Source of the DNA: Brienomyrus brachyistius
Lineage: Eukaryota; Chordata; Actinopteri; Osteoglossiformes; Mormyridae
Reading direction: 5' to 3'
DNA: 64,000 nt
NCBI RefSeq assembly: GCF_023856365.1
Contig: NC_064538.1
Coordinates: 6,828,435-6,892,434 of the forward strand
In this document: piece after piece, positions 23,096 to 33,100 of the stretch
Layout of the letters: each line of letters begins with the position of its first letter
Numbering within the stretch: the stretch's first letter is position 1
Translations under genes and position numbers: made by a program
The notes under the pieces: generated by a model
What the model was told of the DNA's origin: nothing
Databases searched by the model: none
What the model saw: only the letters and a program-made list of their open reading frames with translations

Positions 23096-26000
23096 GCTTG
23101 CAATTTAAATACATGAAAACATATTAAATATCATTAACATATTAAATATCAAGTTTGGTGACAAACTATGCCAAGTGCTTAAAAAAAGATTCTGAACTGG
23201 AACCGAGCAAACTTAAAATAAAAGGAAACTCTGCCCCCTTTTGGCAGGTGAATAATCGACCTGCTTATTTTGCAGCTAACTGCATATGTTCTGAATGCAC
23301 ACGCAGGGGTCTTCATCAGGCCTAAGGGTTGATGCCATGCCTTCTTTCTCCAGAAAATGTCTATTCAATGCCAGAGGGTGTCACCAGTTACCCAGACTTC
23401 AACTAGAAGAAACATCACAGTACCAAAAGAAAAAGGACACATTTTAACATATGGGTTTTGGCTATGTGTGTGTGTGTCTGTGTGTCTCAGTGTGTGTCTG
23501 TATGCGCGTGGGTGCATGCTTGTGTGTGTGTGTGTTTGTGTGTGTCCAGGTCGCACTTTCATTTTCCTGGCCTATTTGTTTCGCCAGTTTTATATAACAG
23601 ACAAGAGAAAATGGTCAAGAGAGAAGTTGTACGTGTGGCTTATGTGCGTAGGAGACCATGTGTAATGGAGAGCTGAACAGCGAAACCCCACACAAAACCC
23701 CCGAGTCTGAGACGTATCACATCACCCCTGGTAATTCCCCTTTTCACTGAAAGTGCTGAAGTGATTCACAAAACAGCTATGGCTAGAAAAGTATGCAAGA
23801 TGAGGCCATCGCAACCTTATACCAAGTTTTATTAAGTTAATGTTGATCTTTTAAAAATGTCACGTATGAGTAAATTCCAAATGTAGATGAGGCACATGTA
23901 TATAAGTTCAAATGTACAAAGAAATATTATGGTCATCTACATTTTTCAAAATTTTCCACCCACTTGACAAACTGTCAAAAATTCTAATTAATAAAAGGGG
24001 GTAAGAAATCATGCAAGGGATGCAAATGAGTGTAGGGGGGTGCTGAAGCAGGAGATGGAAGAGTCTAATGTGTTAGATTTTTTGGTGTTTCTTGAGAGGG
24101 GGCTGTCTACAACAATAAAGTGATTTCCGCGAATGGAAATCCCCCCCCTCCCCATTCAACAGTAAGTCCCACACCGCTGTCACAGCCCGCATCGGCACTA
24201 CAGCTTGGTTTTCTTCACCACCAAGCAGCAACCCGCCGCACTAGATTTTCCTCCAATGAAACAAAGCCACCACAACAGAGAAATTTGCATTTTAATGCGT
24301 TTGGTTCATAATATTCTATTAAGCTAATTTCAGTTTCCTGCATCTTGATTATCATCACTGTATCAGTCATTTTCATTTGCTTTGCAAAAAATATGGGTTT
24401 TAATTTCACTTTCATATTGTAGGACAACACCCATTAAATCCTGTTGTAAAACCTTCAGAATCTATTCCAGTTTCTACAGGGTCTGATTTCTACAAAAATC
24501 ACTAAGCAAATATTTACTTCATGGGAGCCATCACTAGCTAACGACGCCTAATCAAAACAAGGTGTGAAATGCTCTACGCTGCGTCTATACCTGTAAGTCC
24601 ATTTAATACTAAAATGTAGAAAACAGATATATGAATATCTCATTTCATGTGCTTGAGTAGACTTACAGTCCTTCTACCCTCCAGCTCGGTATTGCAGAGT
24701 TTTGGTTGTTGTCCTGTCTTGTGAAGCTTGAATGCCTCAGAGATTAGAGTCTCAGGTATCCAACTCAGAATATTACAGTTAGTGGCAAGCCATGACCAGC
24801 TCAATTTAGCAAATAGTTTGGGTACTTCAGTGCCCTAAATTAGCTAAATACTTTACAGCAGTGGCTACTGCTTTAACCATCTGTCATGTTTAGCAAAGAA
24901 GCAAAACTATTTAAGCACAACAGACTCTTCTACATCAAAACATGCTGTTTCATATGACCGAAAACAAGTGTCTTCTCTGACATCAGTGGAATGTTAATGA
25001 AGTCAACTCACCCAAGGAGACACAAACCTTCTTATGTCATACCACGCCATGGAGCTTTATGGGAAATGCGGTCCATATGTTATCTTTGCGAGTCAATAGT
25101 ATGGTCTTTGTTTTGTTGATTCAGATGTATGAATTGTATGATAATTTGACCTTTAATCTACTAGTAACATAAGCCATTTCAGGAATGCCAAGGTCTTTAA
25201 TTTGCGGAGAGCCGTTAATACTTCTCTGATGAAAGAAGGAACAAAATAAGCAGTAGTTGAGATGGTGAAGTTGCTCTGCCTAGTTTAAACTTCAACTTCC
25301 ACCAATATGGTCAAAACTCCACCGAAGTATTACTGTAGCAACACAAACAAATCAATGCTGAAACAGTCTGTTCAACAGAACAAAGTTTGGTAACGCATTA
25401 CATTAACTGCATCTTCGCAGTACCTTTATAATACATACAAAGAACATTTTTAAGCATCACGTAAGTATACCTTAAGAACCTAACATACATTAATCGTTTT
25501 AATATACATTACCAAAAGTTCCTTAATCAAATAGTGAATTTCAGGAAATCAAAACAAATCACTTTTATTGTCATGTTGCTATAACGAGTGAACTAGTGAG
25601 TGAAAGGCTTGGGTGAAGAGTTCCCCATCAGCGGTGCAGTACACCACATGTGACCTAACTGTTGAATTACCTATTACTGGAAGTAAAGTTTAGCTACATT
25701 AAAAACATGCTAATTATTGTATCTTAAATTATATAGACATCTCACCTGGATTTTAGTGTATTTAGCTTTTAGCTTTACCTTTTAGCATTATAATAGGCAG
25801 GGGCACAGGGGGAAAGTTAGGATGATTCCAAAGACCCCTGAATGATAGGGGCCCTAAAACGTTTGGAATATAATTGGATTGGTCTGGGCTGGGGGCCCAG
25901 TGTCCAAAATCTCTAGCAGCACTCACTGATTGTAGGAAGTAGAATATATAAATACTAGCGTAAAGATAAAATAAATACCAGCATAAATGATTAAATTAAT

Positions 26001-26553
26001 ATATGTGCATGCTGTAAGTCTCTATGTGCGTGCTGTGTGTCTGTATGTGTTGCTGCTGAATGTACGAGATTTTCCTCTGGGACCAATAAAGTATGTTTTA
26101 TCACAGGAGCGTCACTAGATATTAATGAAAACATTGCCTTTAACAAGCGTATAATCGAAATTAAAACAAGGACTAGTAAATTTATGTACTGTGCTTCTGT
26201 GTATCACAATGAAACCAGATAGACCATATAAAGCATTTCCGCATTTTCATACAGTCTTTTGCTGTATCATAAATCAGTTTTATATACTGCAATAAAATAG
26301 CTGCAAACCTGCAACTTTAAGAAAGCATAGGTTATTACGTATTTTTACATGCACGACTGAATTGCGGATCTCAAGAAAACCGCAAGTTACCCGATATCTG
26401 CAGTTAAAATTGTATTTATTATATTTTACTTTTAAGATAACTGTTCCAAACTATATCATAAAACTCTTATTGCGTTACTAAACGCTGATTATACATTCTT
26501 ACTTATTGCAGCTCGTAATCGTTATTGTTAACTAATAGTTTCCAAAAAGGGAA

Positions 26554-26565
26554 GTTTCGCGAAAC
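26554..26565. promoter_or_regulatory. palindrome GTTTCGCGAAAC upstream of the IRF gene
   Basis: A perfect 12-bp palindrome, in the context GGGAAGTTTCGCGAAACCGA, about 380 bp before the IRF start codon. It contains two opposed GAAA half-sites, the core recognised by IRF proteins, but also resembles an E2F-type TTTCGCG site. A similar TTTCGCGAAA occurs at 40711-40720 away from any gene, so the functional reading is inference. Confidence 0.25.
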
Positions 26566-26910
26566 CGATTAGCTGTCATAAGTAGGAAATAGGAAATCGA
26601 GAGCGTGTAGCTTTCAATTCACAACGTGTGTATAGATTTAAGCCTATTTTTGCACCCAGTATAATACAATATTTTACTGAGGCGTTATTTGAGTACTTCG
26701 GGTATTTCAGTATCTTATGCATGCTTGCCCCAAAGTTCATGCGCATTAAAATGATAATTTTAAGACAGAAAAACGGTTTTAGAAGCAGTGCTCTTAAGTG
26801 AAAAGAGTTCTTTGTTTGTAGTGTAGCGAAGAACAATTACTGAGAGTTGGTCACTGTCATTTAAGAACAGACTGATTTGATCTGACTACTGTATGTAATA
26901 CCACCCTCAC

Positions 26911-26918
26911 CTATAAAA
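26911..26918 (+). promoter_or_regulatory. TATA-like box before the IRF start codon
   Basis: CTATAAAA lies 32 bases before the ATG at 26943. If used, it would give a very short leader. An upstream non-coding exon is an alternative that cannot be excluded. Confidence 0.25.
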
Positions 26919-26942
26919 CAGTACTAGCTTTGTAGTTAAAAG

Positions 26943-27116
26943 ATGGAAGACAAGAGAAAGACAATGCGTCTGCGAGAATGGATTATCGCTCAGATTGAGA
27001 GCGGAATGTATTCGGGACTTTGTTGGGAAAATTACGAGAAAAATATGTTTCGAATTCCTTGGAAGCATGCAGCAAAACAGGACTATAAGCAAAATGAAGA
27101 CGCGGCACTTTTCAAG
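26943..27116 (+). CDS. irf10: IRF exon: first half of DNA-binding domain
   Basis: It begins with ATG, codes for 58 residues and ends in phase 0 at donor GTAAGA. It contains MRLREWIIAQIESGMY, then FRIPWKHAAKQDY and EDAALFK, diagnostic IRF tryptophan-cluster motifs. Only about nine residues precede the domain, shorter than in IRF4. Confidence 0.93.
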
Positions 27117-30100
27117 GTAAGATAACACTGAATGCAGACGGGCTACAGGTTCATGTCCGTCAATATATTTTCAGTAGCTGGAAATTATGGTGGCATATAA
27201 TAGGTAGCTCTTCATATATAGATGCAGATCTGCTAATTTTCAAATTAAGTGTTTACTTAAAAACATATATTGCAAAACAAAATCTATATATGTGTAACAT
27301 AATATACAATGTAAGATATGTTCATATATAGTTTTATGTATCTATTTTATTCTCTCTTAGGCATGGGCTGTGTACAAGGGCAAGTATCACGAAGGCGAGG
27401 ACAAGGCTGATCCTTCGGTGTGGAAGACGCGACTACGTTGTGCTCTCAACAAGAGCAGCGACTTTGTGGAGGTGCCAGAACGCAGCCAGCTGGACATCAG
27501 TGAGCCCTACAAAGTGTACAAGATCCAGACTGACCAAGGTATGGCTGCAGGTGTGGAGGAAGATCAGCGTCTGGGTCACAAGGCAAACCAGAGGGACACG
27601 CAAAGCATCTTACCAGCTTCATGGTTTTCTGTCCTCAGAGAATCCAGGGAAGCGGGTAACCTTTGATATCTGTTCGCCAAGCACACCAATCAGAGCGCTG
27701 GCCAAACGCCACCTGGAGGTATAGGCACTCTCTCCTGAACTTCCCATCTTATACTCATATCGCTAATTATTCTGGATTTTTCTGCAGTCGTCTTCGTCCA
27801 CAGTGTTGTACCATGTCTGACTGATTTAATGCGCAATTTAGCACTTATTTATGCAACTAAATATTTGTTAGTGCCAAAGTATGGTCCATTTTATAATAGA
27901 AAAAGAGTGGTTTAACTCTCAGAACTGGAACCTGGGATACTTTGGATTCAGAGGCTTCTTAGTATTTATTTGCTTATCTGATGCTAGCATGTATGGCTGG
28001 GTGATTTATCAGAATAATTAGATTTGGTACTTTTCCCGAGTGTATAACAACAGAGCTTCTTCTTGGCCGTGTCTAGTCATATCTGAGTCTTGGCCTTTCA
28101 TGCTGCCTACATCTTCTAACCCTTGCTTCTCCATACCAGCTTCAACTATATTGTCCTCGACTAGTGTTTCAAATCATATTTCTCCGTCTCTGTAGTGTGT
28201 TTCTCCAGTGCAGGCCGAGGACCGAGGCTGGGAAGGGAAGACAGGCCCTGTTCATCTGCCCCAGCATCCTGCAGGTCTGGGGGTCCATTCGGCCCTGCTC
28301 GGTTTCTTAGGGTTAGATCAGACCTGTGAAAAAGCCAGCCCCTAATTTCACAGGTCCACTCGATTTTTAAAATGGGAAGAAAGGAGTATGGTTGTAGGTA
28401 AAATTTTATGAAGTTGAATAGATTTTATTCCCCACAAATCTGTCCTTGAATTAGCAATAAGTACAGTCAGGTCCATAAATACTGGGACATCGACACAATT
28501 CTAATCTTTTTGGCTCTATACACCACCACAATGGATTTGAAATGAAACGAACAAGATGTGCTTTAACTGCAGACTTTCAGCTTTAATTTGAGGGTACTTA
28601 CATACAAATCAGGTGAACGGTGTAGGAATTACAGCAGTTTGTATATCTGCCACCCACTTTTTAAGGGACCAAAAATAATGGGACAATTGGCTGCTCAGCT
28701 GTTCCATGGCCAAGTGTGTGTCATTCCCTCATTATCTAATTTACAAGGAGCAGATAAAAGGTCTAGAGTTCATTTCAAGTGTGCTATTTGCATTTGGAAT
28801 CCGTTGCTGTCAACTCTCAATATGAGATGCAAAGACCTATCACTATCAGTGAAGCAAGCCATCATTAGGCTGAAAAATAAAAACAAACCCATCAGAGAGA
28901 TAGCAAATACATTAGGTGTAGCCAAATCAACTGTTTGGAACATTCTTAAAAAGAAAGATCGCACCGGTGAGCTCAGCAACACCAAAAGAGTTGCAAGACC
29001 ACGGAAAACAACTGTGGTGGATGACCGAAGAAATCTTTCCCTGGTGAAGAAAAACCCCTTCAGAACAGTTGGCCAGATCAAGAACACTCTCCAGGAAGTA
29101 GGTGTATGTGTGTCAAGGTCAACAATCAAGAGAAGACTTCACCAGAGTGAATACAGAGGGTTCAACTAAAGATGTAAACCATTGGTGAGCCTCAAAAACA
29201 GGAAGGCCAGATTAGAGTTTGCCAAACAACATCTAAAAAAGCCTTTACAGTTCTGGAACAACATCCTATGGACAGATGAGACAAAGATCAACTTGTACCA
29301 GAGTGATGGGAAGAGAAGAGTATGGAGAAGGAAAGGAACTGCTCACGATCCAAAACATACCACATCATCAGTGAAGTATGGTGGTGGTAGTGTCATGGCG
29401 TGGGCATGTATGGCTGCCACTGGAACTGGTTCCCTTGTATTTATTGATGATGTGCCTGCTGACAAAAGCAGCAGGATGAATTCTGAAGTGTTTCGGGCAA
29501 TATTATCTGCTCATATTCAGCCAAATGCTTCAGAACTCATTGGACGGTGCTTCATAGTGCAGATGGACAATGACCTGAAACATACTGCGAAAGCAACCAA
29601 AGAGTTTTTTAAGGCAAAGAAGTGGAATATTATGCAATGGCCAAGTCAATCACCTGAACTGAATCCGATTGAGCGTGTATTTCACTTGCTAAAGACAAAA
29701 CTGAAGGGGAAATGCCCCAAGAACAAACAGGAACAGAAGACAGTTGCAGTAGAGGCCTGGCAGAGCATCACTAGGGATGTAACCCAGCGTTTGATGATGC
29801 CTGTGCATTCCGGACTTCAGGCTGTAATTGACTGCAAAGGATTTGCAACCAAGTATTAAAAAGTGAAAGTTTGATTTATGATTGTTAATTTGTCCCATTA
29901 CTTTTGGTCCCTTAAAAAGTGGGTGGCAGATATACAAACTGCTGTAATTCCTACACCGTTCACCTGATTTGTATGTAAATACCCTCAAATTAAAGCTGAA
30001 AGTCTGCAGTTAAAGCACATCTTGTTCATTCCATTTCAAATCCATTGAGGTGGTGTATAGAGCCAAAAAGATTAGAATTGTGTCGATGTCCCAGTATTTA

Positions 30101-33100
30101 TGGACCTGACTGTATATTGTAAAAACGACAGTCTTTTCATATTGTTCATGGGCCATGAAAATAAATAGTTAAAATTGGCCCCTCCTGACATGAAGCTCAG
30201 CCTCAGCCCTCCACAGAAAATAACATCTCAGAGTTGTGAAAGAAACCCACTCTTCTTAAGCACTGTTGTGAAGTATGGAGGTTCTGGGAATGATGGCTGG
30301 CTGTGTCGTAACAGGTATGGATGCTAGGGGGGTGTCATGCTCATGGTCCATGTTGGGGGAGCCGGGCCCTGGTGTGACCCGTCCGTTCGTGCCCTTCTCC
30401 AGCCAAGAAGTGATTCATATATCAGGTGTGTTCCTCCAGCATGAGTAAACCTCTACCTCTGTCCGTAGTATTTCACTTGATGAAAACTCTTTATAAATCG
30501 ATTCTTTAGAAATTAATCCACTAAGGTTTATTTAACAAAACAGAAAACACTGCAAACAAAAACAGACCTTGAGGGGTCAGAACTAAAAGGGATAAGCAAA
30601 AACTCATTTTCAAACAGGTCAGGGCAACAAAGGGCAGGTCGGCTACAGATAACAGAACATCAGAATACATACATCTACAGCAAAACTTCAACAAACAACG
30701 AACCACTGGGGACTAAACTCAGGCAGGACCTTAAATGCAAAAACTGAATGGGGTGATGACAAGCAGGAGTGAGGCAGACAAGTAACCAATTGGGGAGGGC
30801 GCAGGACAACGAGCAATCAGGAAAACACACAAGGGCAGGTAACAGGTGAAGCTAATAAACTAAAACAACAAACTATGAAAACAGAATCTAACAATGGGGA
30901 AAACTGACCGGTAAAAACACAATCAAGGGCACAAGGGCAAAAACCAAAATCGAATAAAAATGAAAACACAGAGACTAGAAAACTGATACAACTGAAACAC
31001 GAGGGAACAAAATCTACAAAAACAGAGGAGACAGGCTTCAAACTCGAGGCGTAGGAGTTCATAGATAACCACATGCTCAACAAACTGAGCCATGCGTCAA
31101 ACAGGGAGCTCTGGAAAACGCAAAGACTGACAGCAAGAGGGACAGGATGAACAGCAGCGCCTGCTGGCCAAACAAGGAAGGGACACAGTGTGGAACAGGA
31201 GATGACCCTCACATTGTGGGTGTATTATTCATGCCTGTTGTTGTTTTTTTTCTTTTCAGAGTTTCGGTTGCGAGTGTGTCTCTTCTACCAAGGGCAGATG
31301 GTCCAGGACTTCACCACCAGCACACCGAGGGGCTGCTGGATCTTGCACGGTGCTGTGCCCGCAGAGGATGGGCATGTGTTTGGCCCGAGGGCTGTAGAGC
31401 AGCTCCGCTTCCCCCTTCCAGGGATTGCGCGGGCCACGGGCGCCGTCTGTGAGGTCATGGCGCGTCTGCTGCCTCACCTGCAGCGTGGTGTGCGGGTGTG
31501 GGTCACCCAGGATGGGGTCTTCATCAAGCGCTTCTGCCAAGGCCGTGTGTACTGGGGCGGTCCGCTGGCCCAGCATCAGGACCGGCCCAACAAGCTGGAG
31601 CGGGAGAAAACCTGCAAAGTTCTGGATGTATACGTCTTCCTCCAAGGTATCAATCTAAACAGATCAGATCTTAGTGTTAGGAATGCTGACACAAGGCAAA
31701 CGGGGCCATTCAGTATCCAAAGAGACGGCCAGCTAAGCAACAAGTATGAAACATCTTACTCTTACAAGAAAAATCGATACTTTTCATCACAGATACAAAC
31801 CACTAATTCTGGGAAAACCTTTTCAAAGGGAATCATAGAATCCCTTTTCTTGTCCTTTCTGTCCATCCCCAGAGTTGAGGCTGTTCCTGCAGAGGGCTGG
31901 ACCCAAGCCTAAATTCAGGATTGACCTGTGCTTTGGAGAAGAATACCCTGAACCTGTAGAGAGCAAGGCCAAGAAGCTCATTACTGCGGAAGTGAGTGTC
32001 TCCGTTACTTATAGAATAAGTTTCTCTCGAAATTGTTGTTTCTCCCCTTTATCTCTGGGGAGGGACGTCCTCCATCATCTCGTCTCTGTGTGACTGCGTA
32101 GGACAGTTTGGGTTTTAGGAGGGCTGTGAAGTTTTAGGGGAAGTGTATTTCACATCTGCTGTTAATGGTGTTATTTTTCATGCTAGATTTAGAGCATAAG
32201 TATAAGGAATAACTGCATGTGATCTGAGGGATTTTTTTGGGAGATCCCAGTCATTCCAGCTGCACGGCAGTTCGAGTGGCCCAGCACACTTTCAGTTCAT
32301 CACATAAATTTTGGGATTATATGCTTAGAATAAAAAAATGACCTTATTTTCTGGCTACAGGTGCAACCATATGGATACCCATATAATGTTCTAATGTTTT
32401 ATTTTCTTTAATTAAATTATTTTTGCCTTGAATGACATTTAATTGACTTAAAATCTTGTTTTATAAAAAAACACTCAGCAAGGTTGAAATTACAGTATCC
32501 TGAAGGATTTTCCCCTAAAACCACTTAAGGCATTTTTGTTTTTGCGTCGGCCTTCGTGTCGCGTTTTAGTAAAAAAGTTGGAAGAATAAATATGTGCTTT
32601 GTTCACTTATCTGGTGTGTAAAGTAATAAAATTCAGTCTTGACATCTGAAAAAATTATTGTCCCCCTAGACAACTCGACCCGAAGAGGGGAGCAATTAGA
32701 CCCAGATACCTTAATACTTTGGCAAACTACCAGGCCGGAATGGGGTCAGGCCTGTCCAGGATGACTCTCAGAAATTCAGTCCTTACCATTAGGGTGAAGT
32801 TGTCAGCACATACAGTTTAGAGGCACTTCATGCCATGATCAAAAGAAATTCCTGAAGACCTCTGGTGAAAACTGAAGCCTGTTTGCCTGGAAAGGGTTAC
32901 ATAGCCATTAGTCAGACTCCGAGGCTTCATTAATCCACGGTTGGAGACTTATTGTCCAAAAGGCACAAGTTTAAGATAGTAGCAGCTCTTCCTGCAGATT
33001 GCTGCACTGCCAAAACCTGGTAACACTTTACTTAAGGCCATGTTTTTAGTCATTTATAAACACATTTATGACAAATAATAATGCGTTCATGAATCATTAT

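Larger units (their letters stand above)
20896..26910. other. intergenic interval between bmp7 and the IRF gene
   Basis: No convincing coding exon was found. Visible pieces are a G16 run at 21397-21412, a SINE-like copy at 22786-23095, a (TG)n patch at 23465-23545 and a fragment at about 25386-25530 resembling the GGTAAC-type MITEs further on. The rest is AT-rich sequence without recognised structure. Short open frames at 22106-22430 lack domain similarity that I can recognise. Confidence 0.5.
28464..30112 (+). mobile_element. near-complete Tc1-like transposon in an IRF intron
   Basis: This 1,649-bp element is flanked by TA dinucleotides (28462-28463 and 30113-30114), the Tc1/mariner target. 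The ends CAGTCAGGTCCATAAATACT and its complement are the tips of long inverted repeats of about 223 bp. A single transposase frame lies inside on the plus strand. The two inverted repeats are still very similar, suggesting a young insertion. It sits between the tentative linker exon and the association-domain exon and should be spliced out with the intron. Confidence 0.95.

Noticed and set aside
29689..29988. Minus-strand frame of 99 codons starting MRVFTYKSGERCRNYSS
   Set aside because: It is the translation of the right inverted repeat of the Tc1-like element; the same peptide start appears from the left repeat at 28588.
31647..31912. Extension of the IRF association-domain frame past 31646
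   Set aside because: The donor at 31647 and the acceptor before 31873 restore the family sequence; the extra frame has no similarity to IRF proteins and is intron.
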